Source of the DNA: Planctomycetota bacterium
Lineage (GTDB): Bacteria > Planctomycetota > B15-G4 > SIAN01
DNA: 64,000 nt
Assembly (NCBI GenBank): GCA_016795285.1
Contig: JAEUIC010000005.1
Location: 372,001-436,000 of the forward strand
Direction of reading: 5' to 3'
Of the stretch, positions 49,707-59,699 are shown piece after piece (the first letter of the stretch is position 1; every line of letters begins with the position of its first letter). The notes beneath the pieces are model-generated. The model worked only from the letters and a program-made list of their open reading frames with translations. It had not been told where the DNA came from and did not search any database. Position numbers and translations under genes: made by a program.

Positions 49707-52058
49707 ATGGTCACCCTCCTGCTGCCGCTCGCGCTCGCGCTGTCTCCTTTCGCTGCGCCGTTCGCCGCGCCGCTCGCCGAGCGTGACGACGCACCGTCCG
49801 CGCCCGCGCCCCACCCGGCGCTCGCCGCGGTGCGCGCGGAGCTGCGCCCGACGATGGAGTGGTTGCTCGCGGCGATGCCGGCCGCCGATCGTGCGACGTT
49901 GGACGCCGCGTTCCTCGCCGCGCACGTCGAGGCGGCGTGGCACGCGTGGCAGTCGGCTCCGTGGCGCGCGCAAGTCGACGAGGAGCTCTTCCGCGACGCG
50001 CTCCTCCCCTACGCCAGCGTCAGCGAGACGCGCGAGCTCTGGCTGCCGAAGCTGCGCGAGCTCTGCCTGCCGCTCGTCGCCGGCATCACCGAGGCGGGCG
50101 TCGCCGCGGTCCGGCTGAACCAGCAGCTCTTCGCGAAGGTGAACGTCCGCTACTCGACCGAGCGGCGGCGCGCCGACCAGTCGCCCGCCGAGTCGATCGA
50201 GAGCGGACTCGCCTCGTGCACCGGCCTCTCGATCCTGCTGATCGACGCCTGCCGGTCGGTGGGCGTGCCGGCGCGCTTCGTCGGCGTGCCGAAGTGGGCC
50301 GACGGCAGCGGCAACCACTCGTGGATCGAGGTGTGGGATGGAGCGCAGTGGCGCTTCACCGGTGCCGCCGAGCCGGCGGGCGACGCGCTCGACGCCGGCT
50401 GGTTCACCGGCCGCGCCGCCGGCCAAGCGCACGAGCCGCAGGACCACGCGATCTGGGCGGTGACGTGGCGCGACGTGCCGACCGAGTTCCCGATGGTCTT
50501 CGATCGCCGCCGCCCGCGCGCGCGCGCCGTCGACGTCACCGATCGCTACCTCGCCGCCGCACCGCCGCTGCCCGCCGGCCACGGGCGCGCCCACGTCGCG
50601 CTGCAGGGCGGCGACGGCAAGCGCGTCGCGCGCGAGCTGGTCGTGCGCGACGGCGCCGGCCGCGAGGTCGCGCGCGCCACCAGCAAGGACGAGCGCTACG
50701 ACCTGAACGACCACCTCGTGCTGCAGCTGCCGCTCGGCGACTTCTCCGTCGAAGTCGACGGCGCGGTGCTCGGCACGGTCACGATCGCGGCCGGCGCCAC
50801 CGCCGCCGTGCCGACCTTCCGCTTCCGCGTGCCGGCCGGGTCGCCGCCTGCCGCGCAGGCCGCGACGCCGATCGCGGCGCCGATCGCCACCGGCGCGCTG
50901 GCCGAGCTCGACGCCTTCCTGCGCGACCATCCGCTCGAGGAGGTCGCCGCTGCGCCCTTCGCGGCGCGCGCGCTCGACGAGTCGGAGGTGGCCCCCATCG
51001 CCGCCCGCCTCGTCGCCGCGCATGCCGCTCGCGTTCGCGAGCGCGACCGCGCCGCCTTCGACGCGCGCGTGGTCGAAGCGGCCGGCGTCTCCATGAAGTA
51101 CGCCTTCACCGTGTTCGGCGAGCAGCCGGCCCGCGGCCGCAGCCTCTGGATCTCGCTGCATGGCGGCGGCGGCGCGCCGGCGCGCGTCAACGATTCGCAG
51201 TGGGAGAACCAGAAGCGCCTCTACCAGCCGGCCGAGGGGCTCTACCTCGCGCCGCGCGCGCCCACCGACACCTGGAACCTCTGGCACCAAGGCCACATCG
51301 ACCCGCTCTTCACCAAGCTGATCGAGCAGCTCGTCGTCTTCGAGGAGATCGACCCCGACCGCGTCTTCGTGCTGGGCTACAGCGCCGGCGGCGACGGCGT
51401 CTACCAGCTGGCGCCGCGCATGGCCGATCGCTTCGCGGCCGCCGCGATGATGGCGGGCCACCCGAACGAGACGCGCCCCGACGGACTGCGCAACCTGCCG
51501 TTCACCCTCCACATGGGCGGCGAGGACCACGCCTACGACCGCGCCACCATCGGCCGGCGCTGGAAGACGCTGCTCGCCGAGCTGGCCGCCGCCGATCCGG
51601 GCGGCTACCCGCACGAGGTGGTGATCCACGAGGGCAAGGGCCACTGGATGGACCGCGAGGACGCCGTCGCGCTGCCGTGGATGGCGCGCTTCACCCGGCA
51701 GCGCCAGCCCGACCGCATCGTCTGGCTGCAGGACGACGTCACGCACGAGCGCTTCTACTGGCTCGCGAACCCCGCTCCGCAGGCGGGCGCGCGCGTCGTC
51801 GTGACGCGTGCCGCGCAGGAGGTGGTGATCGAGGAGGCGAGCGGCGTCGCGCGCCTCGCCGTCCGCCTCGACGACGAGCGGTTCGACCTCGATCGGCCGG
51901 TGCGGGTGCGCGCCAGCCCGGCGCTCGGCGGCGGCGTGCTCTTCGAGGGCGCCGTCGCGCGCACGACGGCGACGCTCGCCCGCACGCTGCTCGAACGGGG
52001 CGATCCGCGCGGGCTGTTCAGCGGCGAGGTGACGGTCGACCTGCCGAGCGCGAAGTAG
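49707..52058 (+). CDS. secreted fusion of transglutaminase-like and alpha/beta-hydrolase domains
   Basis: 783 residues. Signal peptide ~1-20. Residues ~90-235 form a transglutaminase-like domain with the cysteine in SGLASCTGLSILLID, the histidine in GSGNHSWIEVWDG, and a following Asp/Gly turn. A beta-sandwich linker (about 270-385) comes next. The C-terminal part (about 450-690) is an alpha/beta hydrolase with oxyanion loop LHGGGG, nucleophile Ser in GYSAGGDGVYQ, and a late HEGKGHWMDR histidine, as in feruloyl- or PHB-depolymerase-like esterases. A last beta domain closes the protein. Both catalytic centres look intact. The substrates are unknown; an envelope or extracellular peptide/ester polymer is plausible. 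Start: ATG 49707. Confidence 0.8.
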   Translation: MVTLLLPLALALSPFAAPFAAPLAERDDAPSAPAPHPALAAVRAELRPTMEWLLAAMPAADRATLDAAFLAAHVEAAWHAWQSAPWRAQVDEELFRDALLPYASVSETRELWLPKLRELCLPLVAGITEAGVAAVRLNQQLFAKVNVRYSTERRRADQSPAESIESGLASCTGLSILLIDACRSVGVPARFVGVPKWADGSGNHSWIEVWDGAQWRFTGAAEPAGDALDAGWFTGRAAGQAHEPQDHAIWAVTWRDVPTEFPMVFDRRRPRARAVDVTDRYLAAAPPLPAGHGRAHVALQGGDGKRVARELVVRDGAGREVARATSKDERYDLNDHLVLQLPLGDFSVEVDGAVLGTVTIAAGATAAVPTFRFRVPAGSPPAAQAATPIAAPIATGALAELDAFLRDHPLEEVAAAPFAARALDESEVAPIAARLVAAHAARVRERDRAAFDARVVEAAGVSMKYAFTVFGEQPARGRSLWISLHGGGGAPARVNDSQWENQKRLYQPAEGLYLAPRAPTDTWNLWHQGHIDPLFTKLIEQLVVFEEIDPDRVFVLGYSAGGDGVYQLAPRMADRFAAAAMMAGHPNETRPDGLRNLPFTLHMGGEDHAYDRATIGRRWKTLLAELAAADPGGYPHEVVIHEGKGHWMDREDAVALPWMARFTRQRQPDRIVWLQDDVTHERFYWLANPAPQAGARVVVTRAAQEVVIEEASGVARLAVRLDDERFDLDRPVRVRASPALGGGVLFEGAVARTTATLARTLLERGDPRGLFSGEVTVDLPSAK

Positions 52059-52272
52059 TCCGACGCGGCGAGTCGCCCGGCGGCGGCCGCCGCGCTGGGT
52101 GCGCAAGAGGCCCCCCTCCGGCGCGCAGTGGCGCCGCCGTGCCAAGCGGCGCCGGCCCGCGGCGAACCGGCCCCTTGCGGTGGCACCGAGCCGTGCTACT
52201 TCCTCGCTCGGTCGCCACGTGCGCCAGGGGATGGCGCCGCGCTCGCAGGACTCGCCAGGTCCCGGTGAACGC

Positions 52273-54168
52273 ATGGAATCCTCCGCCTGCCCGGCCGTTC
52301 CACGCCCGCTTCGAATCGTGCGCCGCTCGCGGCGCGGCGTCGCTTGGGCGACGCTGCTCGCGGCCGCTTGCGAACGACCGGCGGCGCTCGACCCGCCCGT
52401 CGCCGCCGCGGCGCCGGCCTTCGGCGATCCGCGGCGCCCCTTCGGCGAGCCGAGCGAGGATGGGCCGCCGTGGCCGCTCGAGCCGCCGCCCCATGACGGC
52501 GAGCGCTTCACCTGGATGACGGCGGCGCTGCCCGACTGGAGCCACTGCAACGCGGCGAGCGATCGCTACCGGATGCAGGAGATCCTGAGCGGCGGGGTCG
52601 TGCTGTTCGACGCCGACGGCGATGGCGACCTCGACCTCTTCTGCAACACCGGCGGCCGCTGGCCCGACACGCCGACGCGCTCGCTCGGCGCCACCGAGCA
52701 ACCGCAGCACGCCCTCTTCCGCAACGACGGCGCGTTCCGCTTCGCCGAAATCGCCGCCGCGGCCGGCGTGCAGCTGTCGGCCGGCGCCTTCGCGGTCGGC
52801 GCCACCGCGGGCGACTACGACGGCGACGGCGACGAGGACCTCTACGTCACCGGCGATCGCCGCTCGTGGCTCTACCGCAACGAGGGCGCGCGCGACGGCG
52901 TGCCGCGCTTCGTCGAGTGCGCCGCGGAACTCGGACTGGCCGCCGAGGGGCTCTTGGCGACGAGCGCCGCCTTCCTCGACGCCGATCGCGACGGGCGCCT
53001 CGACCTCTACGTCGCCGGCTACGTCGCCTACGACGACGCGCGCAACGAACGGCTGCGCTGCGGCGAGGCGACCAGCGGCGTGCGCGACTACTGCTCGCCG
53101 AAGGAGTTCGAGGGGACGCAGGATCGCTTCTTCCGGCAGGAGGCCGACGGCCGCTTCCGCGAGTGCGCGCGCGAGGTCGGGCTGCTGGTTCCCGAGCCGC
53201 TCGCCAAGAACGGCAAGGGGCTCGGCGTGGTGGCGGCCGACGTCGACGACGACGGCGACTGCGACCTCTTCGTCGCCAACGACGGCTGCCCGAACCTGCT
53301 GTTCCTCAACGATGGACGCGGCCGCTTCGCCGAGGAAGGGCTCGTGCGCGGCTGCGCGCTCTCGAGCGAGGGGCGCAGCCGCGCGGGGATGGGGACCGAG
53401 GCCGCCGACTACGACGGCGACGGCGACCTCGATCTCTTCGTGACCAACCTCGACCTCGAGAGCAACGGCCTGTTCCGCAACGACGGCAGCGCGTTCTTCG
53501 AGGACGACGCCGGACCGTGCGGTCTCGCCGCGCAGGATGGCGGCACCGTCGGCTTCGGCACGCTCTTCCTCGACGCCGACCACGACGGCGACCTCGACCT
53601 CGCCGTCGCCAACGGCCATGTCGTCCGCCACGCCTGGCGCACGCGCGGCACGCTGACGCTCCACCAGCACGACCAGCTGTTCGAGAATCGCGACGGCGGC
53701 CGCTTCGAGCTGCTGCCCCCCGAGCGCGCCGGCGCCTTCTTCGCGGTGCGCAACGTGGCGCGCGGCGCGGCGGCCGGCGACCTCGACGGCGATGGCGACC
53801 TCGACCTCGTCTTCGCGCGCAGCGGCGATCGGCCGGTCGTGCTGCGCAACAACCACGCGGAGCGCGCGGGGCGGGCCGATGCGCTGCTGCTCGACCTGGT
53901 GGGCGCGCCCGCGGTGCGCGCCGCCATCGGGACGCGCGCGTGGCTCACCGCCGATGGCCGCACGCAGGTCGCCGAGGTGAAGGGGGGCGCCTCCTACGCG
54001 TCGCGCAGCGACCGCCGCCTCCACTTCGCGCTGCCCGCGGGCGGCCGCGCGACGCTGCGACTGCGCTGGCCCGATGGCACGGCGCAGGAGGCGGGCGAGC
54101 TCGCCGCCGGCCATTGCTGGCGCGTCGTGCAAGGGCGCGCGCCGGAAGTGGTCGCGACGCTGCGCTGA
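52273..54168 (+). CDS. CRTAC1-family FG-GAP lipoprotein-like protein, third copy
   Basis: 631 residues. An N-terminal arginine-rich stretch is followed by a hydrophobic segment ending LLAAAC (Cys33), a possible lipobox though the signal is long. FG-GAP repeats with Ca2+ loops (DADGDGDLDLF, DYDGDGDEDLYV, DADRDGRLDLYV, DVDDDGDCDLFV, DYDGDGDLDLFV) make a propeller. A shortened ASPIC/UnbV domain ends the protein (RAWLTADGRTQVAEVKGGAS, LRLRWPDGTAQE). It lacks the helical Cys-pair region of the two tandem copies at 38941-43582. Start: ATG 52273 gives the hydrophobic segment; there is no strong SD. Confidence 0.8.
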   Translation: MESSACPAVPRPLRIVRRSRRGVAWATLLAAACERPAALDPPVAAAAPAFGDPRRPFGEPSEDGPPWPLEPPPHDGERFTWMTAALPDWSHCNAASDRYRMQEILSGGVVLFDADGDGDLDLFCNTGGRWPDTPTRSLGATEQPQHALFRNDGAFRFAEIAAAAGVQLSAGAFAVGATAGDYDGDGDEDLYVTGDRRSWLYRNEGARDGVPRFVECAAELGLAAEGLLATSAAFLDADRDGRLDLYVAGYVAYDDARNERLRCGEATSGVRDYCSPKEFEGTQDRFFRQEADGRFRECAREVGLLVPEPLAKNGKGLGVVAADVDDDGDCDLFVANDGCPNLLFLNDGRGRFAEEGLVRGCALSSEGRSRAGMGTEAADYDGDGDLDLFVTNLDLESNGLFRNDGSAFFEDDAGPCGLAAQDGGTVGFGTLFLDADHDGDLDLAVANGHVVRHAWRTRGTLTLHQHDQLFENRDGGRFELLPPERAGAFFAVRNVARGAAAGDLDGDGDLDLVFARSGDRPVVLRNNHAERAGRADALLLDLVGAPAVRAAIGTRAWLTADGRTQVAEVKGGASYASRSDRRLHFALPAGGRATLRLRWPDGTAQEAGELAAGHCWRVVQGRAPEVVATLR

Positions 54169-54193
54169 ACGGCGCGCGCCGCGCCGCCGCGCG

Positions 54194-55747
54194 TCACCGC
54201 TTCTCGTCCGGCGCGGCGGCGCCGCTCGCCATCTCGCCCATCGGCGTCGGCAGCGGCTCGCCGCGATCGATCTGGCCGATCCAGGCGCGCAGCTGCTTCG
54301 CGGCCGCCGCCTCGCCGCGCGCCTCGACCTGCGCGAGCGCCGCCGCGAAGCGGGCGCGCGCGGCCGGCAGCTCGCCGAGGTTCGCGTGGATGTAGCCGGC
54401 TTGCACGAGGGCGGACGGCGGCAGCGGCGCGAGCTGCTCGGCGCGCGCGAGCAGCCCCTTCGCCAACGCGTACTCGCCGCCGAGGTTGAGCAGCCCCGCC
54501 ATGCGCGAGAGCAGCGCGGGCTGGCGCGGCGCCGCGGCGAGCTCCTGGCGCAACGTGTCGAGCTCCTCGATCCACGGCTCGAGCCGTCGGTAGCGGGCGA
54601 GGAGCGCCGCCCCTTCCTCCTTCGCGGCGGCCTCCGGCGAGCGGGCGAGCAGCAGCGCGAGTCGATAGGAGGCGTCGAAGCGCAGCGGGTTGCGCGCGAG
54701 GCCGACGCGCAGCAGCTCGATCGCCGACGCCCGTTCGCCGCGCTTCTCCGCCACCCGCGCGCGCAGGAGCGCCACGTCGCCCGACTCGGGCGCGAGCGCC
54801 GCCGCGCGCTCGGCCGCCCCGCTGGCGCGCTCCGTGTCGCCGCGCTCGAGGGCGAGCTCGGCCACCCGCAGCAGCGCGACCGGGTGCGGCGGCTCGGCGG
54901 CGGCGAGCGGCTCGTAGAGGCGCAGCGCATCGTCCTGCCGCCCCTGCGAGCGGTAGAGGTCGGCGAGGCGCACCTGGTACTCGCGCTGCTCCGGTTCGCG
55001 GCGGACCGCCTCCTCCCACATGGCGATGGCATCGCCGTAGTGGCGCCGGAAGCCGTGGCAGATGGCGGCGCGCACGCAGGGCGACGCCGCGTCGCTCGCC
55101 GCCGCGACCCGCGCGAAGAGTTCGGCCGCGTCGGCGTAGTCGCGCGCCTGCATGAGCTGCAGCGCGCGCACGCGCCACGCCTCGCGCCGCTCGTGCAGCG
55201 CTTCGGGCCGCGCCTCGAGCGCGGCGAACGCGGCAGCCGCCGCTTCCGCGCGCCCGATCGCCTGCAGCGCGAGCGCGCGCACCAGCAGCACCTCGGCTGG
55301 CGCGTCGGGCCCGGCGGCGAGCGGCTCGGCCGCCTTCCACGCCTCGCCGCCCCGTCCGCGCGCCAGCGCGAAGCGGACGCGCAGGAGCGCCGCGCGCGGA
55401 TCGCCGGCCGGCAGCGGCAGCGCCGCGAGCTCGGCGAGCAGCGGCGCCGTCTCCTCGCCCGCCTCGGCGCGGCAGCGCAGCGCGAGCAGCTGCGCGGCGA
55501 GGTCGCCACGGGGCGCGCTGGCGAGCGCGGCGGCCGCTTCGGCGGGCCGCTCGAGTTCGAGCAGGCAGCGCGCGCGCAACCGCCGGAGCTCGTCGGCGGC
55601 GGGTGCGGCGGCCAGCGCCGCGTCGCAGGCGGCGAGCGCCGCCCGTTCGCGGCCCGCCGCGAAGAGCGGCGCCGGATCGTCGGCCGCGGCGAGGCGCGCC
55701 ACGGCGGCGAGCAGCAGGGCGGCGAGCGCGAGTCCCCGCGCGACCAC
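54194..55747 (-). CDS. TPR-repeat protein, secreted or anchored
   Basis: 517 residues. An N-terminal hydrophobic signal (about 1-22, ARLAAAD) is followed by about ten TPR-like helical pairs. Examples are ALAACDAALAAAPAADELRR, DALRLYEPLAAAEPPHPVAL and ASAIELLRVGLARNPLRFDA. It ends in a short acidic tail. It probably acts as a periplasmic scaffold; no partner is evident. Start: GTG 55747, with GGAGGAG 9 bases upstream overlapping the end of the YprB-like gene. It is the second gene of a two-gene operon. Confidence 0.78.
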   Translation of the reverse strand: MVARGLALAALLLAAVARLAAADDPAPLFAAGRERAALAACDAALAAAPAADELRRLRARCLLELERPAEAAAALASAPRGDLAAQLLALRCRAEAGEETAPLLAELAALPLPAGDPRAALLRVRFALARGRGGEAWKAAEPLAAGPDAPAEVLLVRALALQAIGRAEAAAAAFAALEARPEALHERREAWRVRALQLMQARDYADAAELFARVAAASDAASPCVRAAICHGFRRHYGDAIAMWEEAVRREPEQREYQVRLADLYRSQGRQDDALRLYEPLAAAEPPHPVALLRVAELALERGDTERASGAAERAAALAPESGDVALLRARVAEKRGERASAIELLRVGLARNPLRFDASYRLALLLARSPEAAAKEEGAALLARYRRLEPWIEELDTLRQELAAAPRQPALLSRMAGLLNLGGEYALAKGLLARAEQLAPLPPSALVQAGYIHANLGELPAARARFAAALAQVEARGEAAAAKQLRAWIGQIDRGEPLPTPMGEMASGAAAPDEKR

Positions 55748-55752
55748 GCGCG

Positions 55753-56787
55753 CTACTCCTCCTGCCAGCCGCTGCGCGCGAGGCGGCGCTTCAGCTGCGC
55801 GATGCGCCGGCGCGCCGCATCGGCGAGGTGGTCGGGCGCGACCTCGAGCGCGAGCTCGGCGTGGCGCAGCGCCGCTTCGAGATCGCCCTCCTCGCGCTCC
55901 ACCACCTTCGAGAGCTCGAGGCGCGCGCGGAACGAGTCGGGATCGACCTCGAGCGCCCGCTCGAGAGAAGCGCGGTCCTTGCCCGCCTCGACGTGCAGGT
56001 CGGCGAGCTGCTCGCGCTCCTCCGGCTCCTGCGGGCTCTCGACCCGGAAGGCGAGTTCGGCCGCGAGCGACGGCAGCGCCAGCACGTCGAGCAGGTTGTG
56101 GCGCAGCGCGGCGAGGCGGACCGCCTCCTGGCCCGGGTCGAGCAGCTCGTGCCACGCGCACGGCAGCGCCCCGCCGGCGAGGTCGGCGCCGCGGTCGAAG
56201 CGCAGGAGCTCGCGCTCGAGCGTGACCAGCTTCTGGTCGCGGAAGCGCTTGCGGAGGAACTTGCCGGCCATCCGGTAGAGGTCGAAGTGGCGCGGCGGCA
56301 GGCGCAGCGGCAGCGCGTGGGCGGCGGCGCGCGCCTGCACCATCGGCGCGTCGAAGCTCTTGCCCGAGAAGGTGACCAGCTCGGCGCACTCGGCGAACTC
56401 GCGCGAGAGCGCCTCGAGCAGCGCCGGCTCGCCCTCTGCCGCGCGCGCGAGCCGCTGGGTCAACACCAGTTCGCCGTCGACGAAGCGCGCGCTTCCGGCG
56501 AGGTAGAGGCAAGGGCCGCCGCGCGGATGGGTGCCGACCTCGAGGTCGAGGAAGAGCGCGCGCGACCAGTCGAGCGCCGCCGGATCGCGCGAGCGGGCGA
56601 GCAGCGCGAGCGGCGCGCCCGAGCGGCGCTGCACCTCGCCCATCGACCAGGGGCCGTGGCGCCAGTTCGCGTCGAAGCGCGTCTGCCAGCGCACGCAGGC
56701 GCCTTCGTCGCGCTCTTCGAGCGGCGGCAGATCGGCCGGCCAGATCGCGGGCGGGGGGGCGTCGGGCACGAATTCGGGCTCCGTCAT
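55753..56787 (-). CDS. YprB-like RNase H-fold nuclease with C-terminal TPR
   Basis: 344 residues. The RNase_H_2 exonuclease domain lies at about 85-260 with the acidic residues expected for two metals: FLDLEVGTHPRGG (motif I, Asp and Glu), VTFSGKSFDAPMV (motif II), HFDLYRMAGKFL, and HNLLDVLAL (motif III). After it come two or three TPR helices (about 275-325). YprB relatives are predicted single-stranded nucleic-acid exonucleases. The ~75 residues at the front match the YprB N-terminal region only loosely. Start: ATG 56787 without a clear SD. It is followed after 5 bases by the TPR protein. Confidence 0.78.
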   Translation of the reverse strand: MTEPEFVPDAPPPAIWPADLPPLEERDEGACVRWQTRFDANWRHGPWSMGEVQRRSGAPLALLARSRDPAALDWSRALFLDLEVGTHPRGGPCLYLAGSARFVDGELVLTQRLARAAEGEPALLEALSREFAECAELVTFSGKSFDAPMVQARAAAHALPLRLPPRHFDLYRMAGKFLRKRFRDQKLVTLERELLRFDRGADLAGGALPCAWHELLDPGQEAVRLAALRHNLLDVLALPSLAAELAFRVESPQEPEEREQLADLHVEAGKDRASLERALEVDPDSFRARLELSKVVEREEGDLEAALRHAELALEVAPDHLADAARRRIAQLKRRLARSGWQEE

Positions 56788-56953
56788 GGCGCGCAGGCTA
56801 TCGCAACCGCTGCGGCGCGCGCCGGCCGCGGCGCTCGGACAGACGACGCGTCGCGGCCGCGGTGACCGGCAAGTTCGTCCGAGCCCCCCACTCGCCCCTC
56901 AAGAGGGGGCGCGCACCGCGACGAAGCGCGAGGAGCCCGCTGGAGGGTTCCCG

Positions 56954-57835
56954 ATGGTCGCACGCCTGCTCGCCTCGCTGACCGGAACGCTGCTGCTCGC
57001 CGCCTGCGCGAGCCGGCCCGAGATCACGCGCGGCAGCGAGCTGCCGGCCGACCTCGTCCCGGCGCCGCAGCTGCCCTGCCCGGGCGAGCGGCTCGAGTAC
57101 GGCGTCGAGCTCGCCGGCCTGCCGATCGGCGCGGCGGCGCTCTCGACGACGCTCGCCGCCGACGGCTGGCTCTTCGCGCTCGAAGGCGGCACCAACGCGA
57201 TCGTCGACTGGTTCTGCGCGGTGCGCGGCGCCGCGACGACGCGCCAGAACCTCGACGGCCGCGCGCGCAGCTTCGAGCTTTGGGTCGACGAGGATGGGGA
57301 GCAGAGCCGCCGCAGCCTCGCCTACGACGAGGTGCCGACGCTGTGGTACCGCCCCGCCGACCAGACGAGCTGGGTCGCCGAGCTCACCCAGTACCGCCGC
57401 CCGAGCGATCCGCTCTCGCTGCTGCAGCAGCTGCGCGCGCTCTCGCCCGCCGCCGATGCGCGCGACTTCGAGGTGGCGATGACGCTGCGCTCGTTCTGCT
57501 ACCGGGTGCGCTGGCTCGGCCGCGCCGACCTCGACGTCGGGGCGGGCCGCTTCGAGCAGGCGCTGATGTGGCGGGTCGAGGTGCGCCCCTACGAGGAGCT
57601 CGGCGAGCAGGCGACGGCCGGTCCGATCGTCGGCTTCTACGAGGTCGCCATCTCCGCCGATCCGCGCCGCCTCCCGCTGCGCGTGACGCGCGAGTTCGGC
57701 TTCGGGCAGGTGGCGCTCGAGCTGCGCCGCGCGGCGATCGACGAGCGCGTCGCGCTGGCGACGACGGCGCCAGCGGAAGGGCCGGCGGACGGCACGCTCC
57801 CGCCGCTTGCGACCGCGCTGCTCGAGACGCGCTGA
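56954..57835 (+). CDS. DUF3108 lipoprotein
   Basis: 293 residues. Lipobox LLAAC with Cys18. The body (about 45-270) has the DUF3108 pattern: ERLEYGVELAGLPIGAAALS near the front, a central DGRARSFELWVDEDG, and a late beta strand pair. These are periplasmic or outer-membrane proteins of unknown function with a lipocalin-like beta-barrel. Start: ATG 56954 with GGAGG 8 bases upstream. It is divergent from the YprB-like gene with 166 bases between, and convergent with the Gld-like operon. Confidence 0.8.
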   Translation: MVARLLASLTGTLLLAACASRPEITRGSELPADLVPAPQLPCPGERLEYGVELAGLPIGAAALSTTLAADGWLFALEGGTNAIVDWFCAVRGAATTRQNLDGRARSFELWVDEDGEQSRRSLAYDEVPTLWYRPADQTSWVAELTQYRRPSDPLSLLQQLRALSPAADARDFEVAMTLRSFCYRVRWLGRADLDVGAGRFEQALMWRVEVRPYEELGEQATAGPIVGFYEVAISADPRRLPLRVTREFGFGQVALELRRAAIDERVALATTAPAEGPADGTLPPLATALLETR

Positions 57836-57856
57836 GCGGGCGGCCGGCGGCCGGCG

Positions 57857-59698
57857 CTACTTCGTCGCCAGCCGCAGCAGCCGTTCCACCACCGGCCGCG
57901 GGACGACCATCCAGACGTCGTCGGGCAGGCGCGGCAGCAGCTTGCAGTAGAGCCCGCCTTCGGGCGCCTCCGCGCCGCCGCTCACCACCAGCCGCTCGGA
58001 ACGATCGACCGTGTCGAGCAGCAGCTCGAAGGCGACCGTGCGGAACGGATCGACGCCGTCGGCGGCGGCGAGCGCCGCGGCGGCGCGCACGTAGCGGACG
58101 CACGGCTTGTCGAGCAGCTCCTCGGTCGCCGAGGTGAGGTCGGCGACGCTCGTCGGCGCCGTGGCCGGCCCCGCCGCGGGCGGCTGGTTGCTGTCGGAGC
58201 GCACCGCTTCGAGCGTCTCGCGGCCCGGCACGGCGAGCCGCCAGCGCAGGAGCCGCGGCGCCCACTCCGCGCGCGGGAAGAAGATCAGGTCGCGGCAGAG
58301 CTCGAGGTCGAGGTCGATCAGCTCGCCGAGCCGCCGCCCGACGGCGAAGAGCTCGCCGGGCTGCTTCGGGTCGCGCAGCAGCGTGCGCTCGCCGTCGCGC
58401 GCCACCTCGAACGAGGCGACCGGCAGCACCGGATCGGCCTTCCACTGCAGCGTGAGGCGCGCCTCGGGGGTGAATGGGGTGTCCGGCGGCAGGAAGGTGT
58501 CGACCTCGATGCGGTCGAGGTCGGCGACCACCTGCCCGAACGAGTCGCGGCCGCGCGCCGGGTTCATCGGTCCCGCGAACGGCACGGCCGCGTTCCAGCG
58601 CCCCTTCGGATGGAGCCCTTCGCGCTCGACGCGCCACTTCGCGCTGCCGTCCGGCGCGTCGCAGCGCAGCCCGACCAGCATCGACTCGATGCGCGGGAAG
58701 AGGCGGCGCGGGCGCAGCGAATCGACGGTGACCGCGAGGAGCCGCTCGATCCCCTCCTTCTCGATGGTGAACGCGAGGTCGGGGTCGCGCTGCTCGCAGG
58801 TCGCCGCGTAGCCGCCCGGGTTGTCCATGTACTTGCCGACCTTCACCTGCACCAGCGCGTCGCCGGCCGAGAGGGTGATGATGAACTGCGGGCGGTCGGG
58901 CAGCCCGCTGACCTCGTTCACGTCCTTGCGCCACTTCTGCGAGATGAAGTTCTGGATGCGCAGCAGCGAGCACTGCTGCGCGAGCGCGCGGCACGCCTCG
59001 GGGTCGGCGACGAGGTTGCGCGGCTGCATCATCCGCCAGTCGCGCAGCCCCCCTTCGCGGACCACGGTGATCAGCTCGGCCGGGAGGTCGGGGTCGGGCG
59101 GGTCGCGGCGCAGCTCGACCTCGTCGACGGCGAAGACGTCGAACGGGAAGACCGCGCGGTCGCGCCACGACTTCAAGTTGCTGTCGCAGAGGTTCGCCAC
59201 CTGCCGGCCGGTGCGGAAGAGCGAGTCGGCGGCGCGGTCGTAGGCGAGGATGCCGGAGCCGGCGGGATCGTCGTTGCCGTAGCCGATCGTCACCTCGCGG
59301 CCCCCGCCGCGCACGGTCACCGCGGTGCGCGGCGCCTCGACGCCTGCGCGCAGCCGATCGTCGGGCGAGCCCTGCAGCGGCTCGCGCCAGCTGTCGCGCA
59401 ACGCCTGCAGCAGCGACTTCACCTGCTCGCGATCGGCGGCGTCGGAGAAGTCGAGCGGCGTCGTGTCGGCGCCGTCGCTGCCGAAGCGGATCAGCACGCC
59501 GCCGCCCGGCCGTCGCTCGAGCCGGAAGCGCGAGCCCGAGAGCAGCTTGCACTCGATCTGCTCCCAACCGTCGAGCAGCGCCGTCTCGATCAGCGGCGTG
59601 CGCGCCGGCGGCGGCACCGGCGGATCGCCGAGCAGGCGGATCGCGGCGAAGGCGAGCAGTCCGAGCAGCAGCACCGCCAGCGTCGTGCGGAATCTCAT
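57857..59698 (-). CDS. DUF4340 protein of the Gld-like ABC operon
   Basis: 613 residues. One N-terminal membrane helix (residues ~5-24) is followed by a large extracytoplasmic region with DUF4340 features: repeated strands such as VTIGYGNDDPAGSGILAYDR, DSLFRTGRQVANLCD and DVFAVDEVEL. DUF4340 genes commonly follow GldG-type genes. It starts one base after the GldG-like stop, so it closes a four-gene operon (62997 to 57857). The function of the complex is unknown outside gliding bacteria. Start: ATG 59698. Confidence 0.85.
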   Translation of the reverse strand: MRFRTTLAVLLLGLLAFAAIRLLGDPPVPPPARTPLIETALLDGWEQIECKLLSGSRFRLERRPGGGVLIRFGSDGADTTPLDFSDAADREQVKSLLQALRDSWREPLQGSPDDRLRAGVEAPRTAVTVRGGGREVTIGYGNDDPAGSGILAYDRAADSLFRTGRQVANLCDSNLKSWRDRAVFPFDVFAVDEVELRRDPPDPDLPAELITVVREGGLRDWRMMQPRNLVADPEACRALAQQCSLLRIQNFISQKWRKDVNEVSGLPDRPQFIITLSAGDALVQVKVGKYMDNPGGYAATCEQRDPDLAFTIEKEGIERLLAVTVDSLRPRRLFPRIESMLVGLRCDAPDGSAKWRVEREGLHPKGRWNAAVPFAGPMNPARGRDSFGQVVADLDRIEVDTFLPPDTPFTPEARLTLQWKADPVLPVASFEVARDGERTLLRDPKQPGELFAVGRRLGELIDLDLELCRDLIFFPRAEWAPRLLRWRLAVPGRETLEAVRSDSNQPPAAGPATAPTSVADLTSATEELLDKPCVRYVRAAAALAAADGVDPFRTVAFELLLDTVDRSERLVVSGGAEAPEGGLYCKLLPRLPDDVWMVVPRPVVERLLRLATK

Positions 59699-59699
59699 G

